Shown here: positions 36,753 through 47,339 of the stretch, one piece after another
How the letters are laid out: the number at the start of each line of letters is the position of its first letter
Position numbering within the stretch: the stretch's first letter is position 1
Position numbers and translations under genes: made by a program
NCBI GenBank assembly: GCA_029721435.1
Contig: CM056584.1
Coordinates: 13,539,739-13,603,738 of the forward strand
Direction of reading: 5' to 3'
Length of the DNA: 64,000 nucleotides
Source of the DNA: Gymnothorax reevesii
Taxonomy: Eukaryota > Chordata > Actinopteri > Anguilliformes > Muraenidae
Notes under the pieces: generated by a model
What the model was told of the DNA's origin: nothing
Database searches by the model: none
Seen by the model: only the letters and a program-made list of their open reading frames with translations

Positions 36753-38345
36753 AGCTTATTCCTTGTAACTTTAGGGGAGCGCAGGATATTGTTACTGTAT
36801 TCATTGGGCGAAAGGTCGGAATCCACTCTGGATGGTGCACCAGTCCTAGAAAAGAAAAAACTAAATGAATAAGCCACAGGAAATCTTGTACTGTACAGCA
36901 CAGTGGTGAGCACTCCGGAGCAGATGCTCTCAGTAGCAGCAGACACGAGACCAACCATTAAATGTCAGTCACCTCTGAATGAATTTTTCCAATTTGCTGA
37001 CCAGGTGCAACTGTCCTTGACCAGTAGTTCAGCGAACAGACTGTAGACCATCCTGATCCATTTTTACACTGGGAGTCCTGGTGCTTGAAGACATGCAATC
37101 AATCAGCAAACTGACCTATCAGCTTCAACCTCCATCAACCACTGCCTATCTTCCCCAATAGACGTCTCTCCCATCATCCTCCGTGTCACCATTAACTCCA
37201 CTTATAATATGCAGCGCAATTAAAATCCATCAGCAGAGTTTGCTGCATTAGACGCCTATAAGTGCATAAAGCCACTCCAAATGAGGGAAGTATTTAAAGC
37301 CAAACTGTATTCCTCTTTACTCCATTTATAGAAAAGGGGAAGTTCAATAAGGAAGTCAAAGTGAAAGCAACTTACTGTAAGTGTTAAACTCCATGGAATC
37401 AATGCGGTCTCGTAACGAGGAAGTGCGTACCCTGTGCTCCGCTTTCACGTTTTTTGATGGCTCAGCTCATTCCGCTCAGCCAACAAATCAATTGAACCAA
37501 GACAGAAAAAAAACAGCCTATTAGAAAAACGGGACATATTAATCACAGCACACCTTGGCTGTGTACAGTATATTCAAGGTCATAATTAATGGCAATAGGA
37601 CAGAGCAGCAACTGCAACACCAGCAATAAAAGACGCCTGCACAATATCCGTGGATTTTTAGAGTATGTCAGGAAAAAAAAGAATTGTGTTCCAAGAAAAA
37701 CTTCCAGAAAACTGTCACGCTACATTTTAAATACTGGTTGTACACTATATTTGTGAACACGCTGCTGGCCAGCTTACAGAAAAATTACAGAATTCAAGTC
37801 GGGTTTGGAAGAACAAAACGGCATTAGCAAATGGAATGCGCGATAACCAGTTTGCCTAGTGTCCTGTCACATTTGGCCTTAGTTCCACAGATATTTGGTG
37901 TAGTGCATTTTTAAAAGCTAATCTGAAACTTTGAAAGACGTGATCAGAATTTATATCGGAGTAAAAAGAATTAAAGACACCAGGGAAAAAAAAAAAAAAA
38001 AAAAAACTCACAAGCTCCTTCTTAATGGTTATTGGTATTTATTCCAATTATCTTACGGTCTTTAAGGGATTCAGTAATAACAAAAAGATAGGTAGAGTAT
38101 TTCGCCTTAAGATGGTTCTTGTGAGGGACATGGAAATCATAAAACATGATAAAAGAGGAAGAGCAAAGGAGGAATTACTTCCTGCTACTGTGTTGCAGAG
38201 AAATAAATTGAAATTATACTGGACCAATAATACACCGAATTATACCTCCTATATTAAACAAAGAACAATTAAGCAAACTTCTGCCATTAACAAATCAAAA
38301 ACTCCACATGCTTGAATTTTTACTTGTAGCATGTAATAGCTCATA
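36753..38345. other. Gene-free stretch
   Basis: No supported gene. A poly-A run of about 20 lies at 37987-38006. The 96-codon frame just after it has no recognisable domain. Confidence 0.4.
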
Positions 38346-38347
38346 TA

Positions 38348-38709
38348 CAGCACCCTCTATAATTATTAGCACCCCTGGTTAAGATGTGTTAAAAGCATTA
38401 AAGTAAATTCAATTTTTATTGCAGAAGCATACTCGCACTGAAAATTGTAGAAAAATGTGACCTCCAACTCAAGTAAATTTTAAGGGGGAAAAAAAATCCC
38501 TGACTAAGAAATAATTATTTTTCATAAAAATCACCTGTTCCACAATGACTTTTTTTCCCCACTGAATAAATGCACTTGAATCAAAGGTTGGATTTTCCTC
38601 TTTTTTTCATCGTGGTCCTATATTATTTAGAAAGAAAAAAAAAACAGAATTTATTAGAAACTAAAGAACACATCTTAACCAGAGGTGCCAATAATTATTG
38701 AGGGCGCTG
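38348..38709. mobile_element. Tc1-type MITE (362 bp)
   Basis: Left end cagcaccctctataattatt and right end reversed cagcgccctcaataattatt; both continue into ggcacccctggttaagatgtgtt-like sequence, about 43 bp in all. TA flanks both sides (38346-38347, 38710-38711). This is a non-autonomous Tc1/mariner derivative. Confidence 0.9.
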
Positions 38710-38711
38710 TA

Positions 38712-40200
38712 GCATTTATTGCAGGCAATCCTCACCCAACGTCCTCATCAGATATTAACCAGAGTGGACCTACCTGTGTGGTTATGGACCATCGCTTTGA
38801 AAACCATGTGCACGTGCATGTACATCTATGTACAGGGGAGATTGACAAATAAATGACACCGTTATCCACGTGTAAAAATAAATAAATGATTGAGGGATAG
38901 ATTGGAGGAACTGAGAGCATTCAAACAATCAAATGTAGAAATTAACGAGCGAGTCCGTGCTGGCAGCCGTGGGCGGGGTCACAGATTGTACTGCAGACAC
39001 AGGGCTGAAAGAACTAGGTCATACACCTGCTGCAGAAGTGGGGAAAAATGACGAATGCCGCCCAGAAAAATCACCGCAAAAGAGGACCCAGTGAATTCAT
39101 CAGGTTTTTTTTTAGGCTGGTGTGTTGTTGGGCAACAGGAGAAGAATGTGGTTGGGGAGGGGGTGTGAAGAGGGATCCTCAGGTCATTTTTTCTTTGGGT
39201 TGGGTGAGAGGGGGTAGGTAGCATTTCCCTGCCAGGGTATAAGCTAATGAGTTATTCGCAATGAAAAATAAACATTAAAAAAATAAAGAAATTGATTTGT
39301 TTTCATAAAATTGAATTGTGCAATATTTTGTTTAATGCGTGCAAGCACGTGCGCATCCTTGAGAGTGAGTGCAAACGTGCGCGCCGAGGAAGGACAAGGG
39401 TTTGTGAATCTCAGGGTAAGGAAGCAGACTATAGTTCGGTCTCCTCACATGCATTGATGATTGGCATCTAAAAAGGAGTGTGCGTGTGCAGCTAAGCACA
39501 GAGACACTGATGAAACCATCCCTGCTGCAGGAGGACCACAGCTGGCACCTCTCCAGACTGAATTTGTGTCAGTGACCCCTGCCGTCCACTTATAGTAGAC
39601 ATATAGGTAGGACAGGTGGAAGGATGTCATCATTTAACCGAAAACTGGGTCACATTGGTAGCTTTGTTTTTACACGTTGTCTGACATGGAAGGTTGTTTT
39701 GTCAGACCTATGTGCGAGCGTAATGCAAATGACGCAGAAGGCGGGTTTTCTGGATGGAGACGAGTGATCAGGCACACGAATAACGTCCCAGCTTAAAGCG
39801 AGAGAGCTCTGCTTTTCAGTCTGTTCCGAGGAACCATTCCGATTCCGAAGACGGAAATTTGGAACTGCCCGCCTGTGCTCATTAAGAACAGACCTACCTA
39901 CCTATCCCTCCAGAGCCTATCCGGTTTTTCTGTCATCAGGCCCGAAATACCCTGGCCACAGTACATCAAACTGGGTCAGCCGACGGCTTTTTATGGACTC
40001 CATGGAAAAGAAAAAAAAAGGGGGGGAAAAAATGCCTTTCGGCCTACAGAAATAGCCCCGAACAGAGAACACGTTCCCTCTCAGGGAGTAACCGCAGAAT
40101 TTTTCCTCCTTGTTTCTTGAATCCTAGATCTGGAATTGGGTCAAAAATAGCCAGCGAGGGTACAACTGAAACAAAAAGTGTCAAAACGAAAATGAAATCA
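38712..40200. other. Gene-free stretch with a mildly CpG-rich patch
   Basis: Around 39320-39400 (gcacgtgcgcatcc, gcaaacgtgcgcgccgagg) and 39700-39900 (atgcaaatgacgcagaaggc) the CpG content rises above background. The latter holds an octamer (ATGCAAAT) and a TGACnnnGC site matching the CNC-small Maf consensus. No gene is recognised; a regulatory role is speculation. Confidence 0.35.
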
Positions 40201-40221
40201 GATGTCTTTTCCAAAAGATTG

Positions 40222-40227
40222 TTTATT
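40222..40227 (-). terminator. Possible minus-strand poly(A) signal
   Basis: The minus strand reads aataaac here, followed by an A/T-rich 3'-UTR-like, repeat-poor region to the right (40230-41000). This could end a minus-strand transcript, perhaps an extended mafg 3' UTR or an unrecognised gene. The signal alone is weak. Confidence 0.25.
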
Positions 40228-41159
40228 GGTCATATAGAAAATAAAGTAAGCTGTATATCAACAAACATACAGTATGTACATCAATAACTTAGACACCTCT
40301 GAGAAGGAAACAGTAATTTTTCACGGCTGTTATATATGAATACATCGTATTACTTATCTATCTACAGATTGCAAAAAGTACAATAATTTAGTTAATAAAT
40401 ACAATTAAATTGATTTCTTCTTTTACTCATTCGTCATACAAAGTACTGCGATATAATTTATTACACCCGATACAGAAAAAAACTGCTTTTTCCATCCGTT
40501 TATCATTTTCACAAACTTTCTACTTCCCATAGCTTCAAATTTTTCACTTTTGAAAAAGCAAAATAAGAGATCTTAAAAACTTAAATAGTTGAACAATCAC
40601 AAGTTTATGCTTATGTGGTTTGATTAAACAAAATGTAATATTCTAAAGCAGAATTTAGTTATGCATTTTCCTAAGCAATTCAAGAAGTTCTCCATTGAGA
40701 AAGCAGCTGCTAACCACACTGGAGTACCAAGTACACTGAACTCTTCAGAGAAAACCTACCACTGCAGCGAATACAGGACTCAAATCGCAATTAATGGGCT
40801 TCATTTTCTAATAAGCCAATTCAGCATCATAGTCAATTTATTTAGCAGGAGTAGAAGATAAATAGATCATAAAATTTAAAAAAATCTATAATGCAACAGA
40901 GTGGCCTCCAGTCTAGCAGCAGTAGAGGAAGCTAATCTTCTACATGTCAGATGAGGATGATAACCAAGACACTAATATCCAAATGAAACAGAGGTTTCCG
41001 TTCCCTGGACAAATGTTCCAGAGAAACATTCCATTCCGGTAGGAGCAACGCTATTGATAGAGAATTCAGGAATTCTGCACACTGCAGAAATTAAGCACAG
41101 AACAGCGCGACTCGCTGTCATTACAACTGCGGGTAGTGGCAGAAAATTTAAAAGAATTG

Positions 41160-41240
41160 GGCTTGGCAACCGACGTCACTGCGCAATGCATTCTGGGACG
41201 TAAACAATAGCGCGCTGCCATATTGTGAGGTCATATCGAG
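41160..41240. promoter_or_regulatory. Promoter-like cluster of motifs
   Basis: Within 65 bp lie cgacgtcac (CRE-like), ctgcgcaatgc (NRF1-like), gcattctggga (ZNF143/Staf-like) and gccatattg (YY1-like), a combination typical of TATA-less vertebrate promoters. It lies about 700 bp upstream of the coding trace at 41945. It could be a host promoter or part of a transposon-borne unit. Confidence 0.4.
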
Positions 41241-41302
41241 GGAGACCAAGTTAAAACGGAGCCAAAGAGATACAGTAACTAGGTGAAAAGTTGTCGAAAG
41301 CG

Positions 41303-41847
41303 CAGAGATGCCAAGTCTTGCGCATTCGGCGTAGGCCTTATTCATTTTTTAGGCTTATTCACCATAGTCCGCAATTATTCATTGAATGCTTAATGAGATT
41401 CTCATGCAGAATTAAAATCCTTGTGCATTGAAGTTTCCGTTTCACTTGCGTAAAGGTGAACCTCATCACAAGGCACATGGAAAGCAATTATGACTCCCTG
41501 CTTCTCTTTACTCAGAGATTGGAAACAATGCACGTGTTTCATGATCGTTTCAATTGTTTTCATGAAACAAGACCATTTGAAACGTCTTTATGCAATTCAA
41601 TTGCTTTCAATCCCTCGGTAAAGACAAGCCTGGGAATTCCCGAGTAATAATCGATTTCCGTGTCAATAGTGGGGAAATCCACTATAATGCACGCGAAACT
41701 GATTAACTTGATGCACAATGACTTAAATTCCGCAAGTATATTTCTTCAGTGCGCTTTGATTGAATAATTGCTGACTACGGCGCAGGAACATGAATGCCAC
41801 TAAGAGGCGAGAGACTCACGCCGAATGCGTGAGACTCGGTATCTCTG
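41303..41847. mobile_element. DNA element with 28-bp-class inverted ends (545 bp)
   Basis: Left end cagagatgccaagtcttgcg then cattcggcg; right end reversed cagagataccgagtctcacg then cattcggcg. The interior has ggaaacaatgcacgtgtttcatgatcg and a partly inverted partner (caattcaattgctttcaatccctcggtaaagac). A related copy lies at about 42405-42655. No coding capacity and no resolved duplication. Confidence 0.72.
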
Positions 41848-41944
41848 ATCAACCAATTTCTTAGCATCCCTTAAATGAAAGAAACGTACTATAGAGAGAC
41901 AAACTTCTACCGAACGCTAGAGACGGTACATAAAAAAGATTGCG

Positions 41945-42195
41945 TTGACCGGAAATTTGGATCTGCATGAGGTGCCTGCGAGAAACTGGAGTCAAAACCG
42001 CCTTCCCCCTTTGACGTTTCCCGATATTTTTGTGTACTCAGTCTGTGGTGTCAGTGCATATACCGAGGATGAATTTCAGAATTATAAATCTATGGAAGCC
42101 CATGTACAATTCACAAATGGCTGGGTCCATGATTTGGAGGTCAGCAAACCACCAAGCTGTGAAAACAGCGTCGTTCACACAAAGGTGTGTATCAT
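41945..42195 (+). CDS. Putative exon 1 of a fish YqaJ/SWIM-type transposon-associated gene
   Basis: The frame starting near 41945 reads MTGNLDLHEVPA, then LPPLTFPDIFVYSVCG, then AYTEDEFQNYKSMEAHVQF and GWVHDLEV. I recognise this LP-x-(F/W)-PDI-Y ... YT-x-E-x-x-K-x-YKSLEA ... GWV pattern from a large family of uncharacterised fish proteins that carry SWIM-type zinc fingers and YqaJ-like exonuclease domains and behave like mobile-element genes. It ends at a donor-like AAG/gtgtgt at about 42195. No downstream exons were found within the window, so it is probably a fragment. The family call is from memory of the pattern and the start is uncertain. Confidence 0.5.
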
Positions 42196-42404
42196 CTTGC
42201 TTGCTTTCCTACCTGTGATTAGTGAGACATACATTATTAGGCTACTCAGTTGCGGCTCGTGAACTGGCAACAGGGGAAGCTCGAACAATCCCTTAAAATT
42301 AATGATTAGTCACAACCCATTTTCAGTCATTCATTTAAATTACCGTCACAGACACCCCGAAAACTCTCAACACTGATGTGGCCAGTTTTCATTTATAACG
42401 CAAA

Positions 42405-42655
42405 CCTGTCAACTCTCACACATTCGGAGTGTGCATATTTACGTTCCACGGCTGTAGTCAGCAATTATTCAATCAACGCATATATAAGAGATTCTCATGT
42501 GGAACTGAAGTCCTTGTGCGTGGAGGGGTTGGAAGCAATGGAATTGCTTAAAGACGTCTCAAATGATCTTATTCAATTTAAACGATCATGAAATGCATGT
42601 ATTGCTTCCAACCCCTGAGTGAAGAAAAGCGTAAGAAGTCCGGAGTCATAATCGG
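42405..42655. repeat. Related copy of the 41303-41847 element
   Basis: Shares agcaattattcaatcaacgc, gagattctcatgtggaactg and ccttgtgcgtgg-type segments with 41370-41440. An internal inverted repeat, ggggttggaagcaatggaat against gtattgcttccaacccc, brackets the centre. Confidence 0.68.
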
Positions 42656-43571
42656 TATGCTGTATAGGCTAAATGAAAACTGGCTATAACTGACCACATG
42701 GCAGATTCTTCCCATGGCTGTTAACTTCTCGGCGCGCAACAAGAAGTGGCCTCACAGTATGGCGATCTCTCCCATCAACCCCTGTGGCGCTGCAGCCGTG
42801 ACGTCATGCCCCCATCCCCTATTGACATATCCCAAAACTCTGCTTCCACAGGACTGCGGAGCCGCTTTATAAGGGCGGAAACGTGGTCCACGCATGAGGG
42901 TCGAAAATTACAAGGCCTTGTCCAACTGGCACAAGTGTCAGCACCCTTCATCTGTGCTCTTACGTAGGTGCAGGTAACAGACATCATTCCTCAGGGGAGA
43001 GATTTAAACGGTCAGCCATGGTTGTTCTAAGTGGAAATGCGCTTCCAAAGTCGTGACGTCACGCCGAGGTCAACCTGACACAGTCATAACAACAGGTTCA
43101 CGCCAGCTAACCAGACAACTTGCAAAGCATGTTTCAAAGCATAGACGCTGAAACGTTGGAACGGCCCCAATCAGCCCCATACTGCCCCAAGTCTTACATT
43201 TTTTTAATAAAGAATCTGAATTGAAATGTGTCTGACTTACATTTATGTCTTTCATATCATAAAAAGTATATGTTTTCTATATCTTGTATGCAGCCTAATG
43301 ACATGTGCCAGATGTAGTCTATAGAGGCAGTTCAATTTGAAAAACGTCTCCTTTGTTCTGACACGTAAGCACGCGCATTGTTTATTTCCTGTTAGCTAGC
43401 AAAAGGCGTTAAATTCAAGCAACGATCAAGACAATGTCACAGAAGCGGATTTTGCATTTCTTTTCCAAAGCTCACAGGAATAAACGAAGTACCAAATAAA
43501 CGTAGGGAAAGCATACCAATGTTGGAGAGAATTCCGGGAGTTGAATAGCTTTCATTCTGATGCCCCAGGCC
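42656..43571. other. CpG-richer non-coding stretch
   Basis: Has gccgtgacgtcatgcc (42797) and gtcgtgacgtcacgcc (43052), two CRE palindromes in similar context, and tataaggg at 42871. The frames of about 70 codons show no domain. Promoter-like pieces of repeats are the likeliest explanation. Confidence 0.35.
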
Positions 43572-43803
43572 AGGTTGTTCAAAGCTCCATTAATTTAGCG
43601 GCTGGTTAGCGCTAAACACCTGACATTATGACCACTCTCTAAATAAGATTATAGTGAATGTTCTTCACCACTTTAACTAATCAAGGGGAAACCTACAAAA
43701 TGCATCAAAAACATACAAACATGTGTGCTTTCATACAGAGATATAAACACTGTGGTTTAAACTTGATCACCGGTTAAAGTTAACAAAGCTTTGAACAACA
43801 GGG
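43572..43803. mobile_element. hAT-like MITE (about 232 bp)
   Basis: Left end aggttgttcaaagctccatt and right end reversed cctgttgttcaaagctttgt. The flanks cccaggcc and cccaggtc may be a mutated 8-bp duplication. The interior contains gcggctggttagcgctaaac and ccggttaaagttaac arms. Confidence 0.65.
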
Positions 43804-45174
43804 CCCAGGTCGCCTCGTTTCTACTTGGTGAGTAGAGCTGGTGCTAACTCGGTTGGATGGGAATTGTAAATTGTCATCTCAAGCAAAATTGAGGGAAGCT
43901 CAGGTATTGTTTTTGTAAGGCTAACTTGCAAAGATCATGCTGGTCAGAATGAATTAAAACAGTAGAGAGATCGATATTTACTCTTTGGAGCGAGTTAGCA
44001 ACCTTTGCCAACTCTCGGTTGGCAAGCTAGTGAGTTTGCCAATTCTGTAGGATCAAACCAGAGTTTGCGTTCATGTCATAAGATTTTTTTCTCTGGTTAG
44101 TACTCAGAGTTGAAATTCGTCAATGAATGTATAACCGCATGATAAGTTTAGCTGAAAGTAGTGATCTACGTGACATTGGTAACACTCATTTTGCAATGCC
44201 GAGCTAAGATACTTGTCAGATACCTTGTTGTAGCTAGCACTAATGGTGTAAATTTATCATCTAGCAAAAGAATACTAAAGTGATGATGTCATGTTGGTGT
44301 CGGAAGTAAAATTTCCCATTCATTTTACCCATAGACAGTTTTTTTCAGGTCACTTCCCATTGTTTTCAAGCCTCCATCTTTTTTGAGATTTTGCATTGCA
44401 TTTCCGACTAAAAACAAATGTAATTTTTCTTGACCGGAATCAGCTATATTTCACCATGACCCTTGTGTCTATGTTTGGAGTTACGCCATATTTTCAGCTA
44501 TTTTAAACCCGAAATATGCTCATTATAGCAGAACAGAAAGCATTTCTCAGTATATTTTGATTGTCAAATATCACGCATTTCGTGCCGTGTGTTAAGTGTA
44601 CGAGTGAATATGTTGCCATGCTGTGAGCGTGAACCATTGTCATGGAAGTGAGTGTTGACCCCAGCCAAAGTGACGTCGGACTTTTTCAGTGCATAAACAC
44701 CAGAGGAGTCACCTTTCTGCTATTGTTGAAATGTTATAGTGTCCGCTAGCTGTAACACTCAAGACTGCAGTTCACGCCTGCGTTGAATTAAGATTTTCTG
44801 GTGACACACTCCCAAGCGCAATGACACACAGAATTGATCTTGCGTAGCTTGAAGTATCCTCCATCGCAGAGAACACGATTCTGCCAATGCTGCACAATGA
44901 CTGCGCACATCATTACATTCCATGCGCTTTGGGCTTGCCCGATTAGCTACCAGTGTATCTGAACCGCACTCTAGCCGGGGCCCCAGGAAACCCTTATGCA
45001 ACGTTAATGCTATCGCAATTAAATCCAGGGAGTAGGCCTACATCAGGGCTTTTTCCAGAGAAAATCTGCTTCCGGGAGGGAGAACAATTTGCACGTACAG
45101 CGTAGGTAATCCGTTACAATAAACAACTGTAGGACTGTAGAGACGGAGACAGATACCCACTCCGGATCCGCGTC
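43804..45174. other. Gene-free stretch
   Basis: 44285-44420 (ggaagtaaaatttcccattc, then acttcccattgttttcaagc) reads like dispersed fish repeat sequence. No supported gene. Confidence 0.4.
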
Positions 45175-45900
45175 ATGAAAATTACTTTAACTGCAAACAC
45201 CAGAGCAGTTGAACAGCCTAGTAATGACGAATTGCTGCAATCAAGAGAACCTTCCAATGCGCAAACCTGGAGTATACCAGATTACTCAAAGATAAACAAG
45301 CACTCGTGTAAACTATTCAGTTATAATATCTTTTACAATACACCTAGCTCGAAGACCCAGCCTCTCACAGCAGTTGACGGAGTTGCATATATTTTAAAAG
45401 GTTAACTTCTCCCACCATGAGGGTCACCACGTGCTTTCGGGCGTTCGCGCGCGTCCGCGTCGGCCAGGCGGAGACTGGACACAGCGGTAAGCAGGTTAGA
45501 CAGTACAGAGCACGTTCACAACCCCGACACATAATTTACGTCACAGGACTGGCACTGCAAAGGAGAGTACGTCAACACAGATACAGAGGGACGCCTAGAG
45601 CGCGGATAAACTACATTAGAAACCTTACACGAACAACCAAAGCAATTACCGCATTTATCAGCAAAGAAGGGGACAAAATGTACCTATTGAGAAGCCTCAA
45701 TAATATAGCCTGCCTATTAATAAAGTCCGAATGCCTTAGGTCTGCATTACAATGTAAAGAATGTAAAGAAAAAAATGCCTCAAACTTGCAACACATTGAA
45801 AAGAAATGTGGCAGCACGCGGTACTTTGAACCTTTTTTCATTTTGGAAGTTAGCGCCAACCAAAACTCTACATACGCTTTTAAGTAGCAACAAGGGCACA
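45175..45900 (+). other. Two unassigned open frames with a CpG-rich core
   Basis: Frames run 45175-45405 (76 codons, MKITLTANTRAVEQPSNDEL) and 45417-45887 (156 codons, MRVTTCFRAFARVRVGQAET). A CpG-dense patch at 45430-45490 is followed by a donor-like cagcg/gtaagcag at about 45485. If the donor is real, only about 23 codons of the second frame are coding, with an Arg-rich start. Neither frame matches a family I know. They could be the 5' end of a gene, transposon remnants or chance. Confidence 0.25.
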
Positions 45901-47339
45901 ATGTAACTGCATTTAAGGCAGACAACAGAGGTAAAGCATGTGATTAAGGGCAGGAGGGGAGGATAGATCTGTATGTGGCAATAGCCCATTATAAGGAATT
46001 CGTCCAGTGGTCAAACTGGGATTTTGGTCGGTTACATCAGTTTTTTTTTTCCCCCCTAAATGGTCATTCTGAGCCCTTATTGATGAGGAATAACCTGGAA
46101 GCGGAGATGCACATTTTGAAATTGGCCACAAGCACTTATTCACGATAACGCTCCCATTCAAAAGGCTAATTTTCCATTTTTTCATATTATGAGCCTGACC
46201 AAATGCTCTTAATTATGCACACTGAATCATTTGTGCTCCTTACTTTGGTTCGCAGTCCTGAGCACGTATCAAACAGTTCACGCTAACAAATAGGTGTTCG
46301 CTGATGAAAAGCGTCTCCAAAAATAAATGATGTAATTCAATGTCGGTGTAAAGGCTGGGCTGCACTTCATAATCATGGCAAGTTCTGAAATGCAAGTTTT
46401 GCTTGGAGGAAATGAAAGTAAGCTTTAATGAGACACATTCTCATCCCAACTCGTCATATGGTGAAGCCACCAGACAAAACGTTGATATACAATGCCAAAG
46501 GAAGCTTTCGGCATCATTTTTTGAGGCTTAGGGTTTGGGTTAAGGGTTAAGCATTAGGAGGTAGGGCTCGTTTTAAATGTTTTACATTTTTTGCGTCGCA
46601 TATTGACGCTTGGTCAGGTAGTGTCAATATATGAGGCGTCGGGATAAGACTGGGTTCCTTTCTAAGCAGTTTCCACAGCCCCTTCCATGTTTAAAAGAGG
46701 ACAGAACTGTACAGTCAAACATTCTGGATGTTCAAAAATGGCATTAGCGGTGTTGAGATTTGAAGGACAAAACCAAGTCGAGAAACCAGCAAAGTTATTT
46801 TGTATGCATTACACCAGTAAACTACAGCACAAACTCAAAATGAAAGGAGCACATATCACGCAGCTTCGCTCGTGAAAGAACCAAGGGAACGTCCCCATCG
46901 ACTATAGCATCATGGTCAGTATTCACCAGCTTCTAACGTGATGCAATTCCTTTATATAGTTACAAACCTTTGCATTAATGTGCACAAAATGTTATGTCCT
47001 TTCAAAAGAATATAGCCTTTGCGAGACATAATTCTGCATCCCTCAATGCTGGGCCAACGCAGGCATCATGTGCTATTGCAAATTTTTCTTTGATCACTAG
47101 TTTACAGTTAGCTTTTTAGACTCTGAGTGCGTTGCGTTCTTACACTGTTCTAAACACTGGTAACAAGTGAAGCAACTGCAACTACTGCACAGCTGTAACG
47201 GCCACTACTCCCTTTAGCAACAATTCGTAAGTCGGCCCTTGTGAGAAGGGAGAGGCGTAATAAATACATGAGCCTAAGTTAGATTCAGAACAGTGCAGAT
47301 AATGATGTCATGTCCCTGGCATTCAAAAATAAACACAAA
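45901..47339. other. Gene-free stretch
   Basis: No bounded repeat recognised. A ggcttagggtttgggttaag segment near 46526 is telomere-like only in a few bases. Confidence 0.4.

Noticed and set aside
46526..46560. Interstitial telomere-like motif
   Set aside because: Only one or two imperfect TTAGGG-like units.
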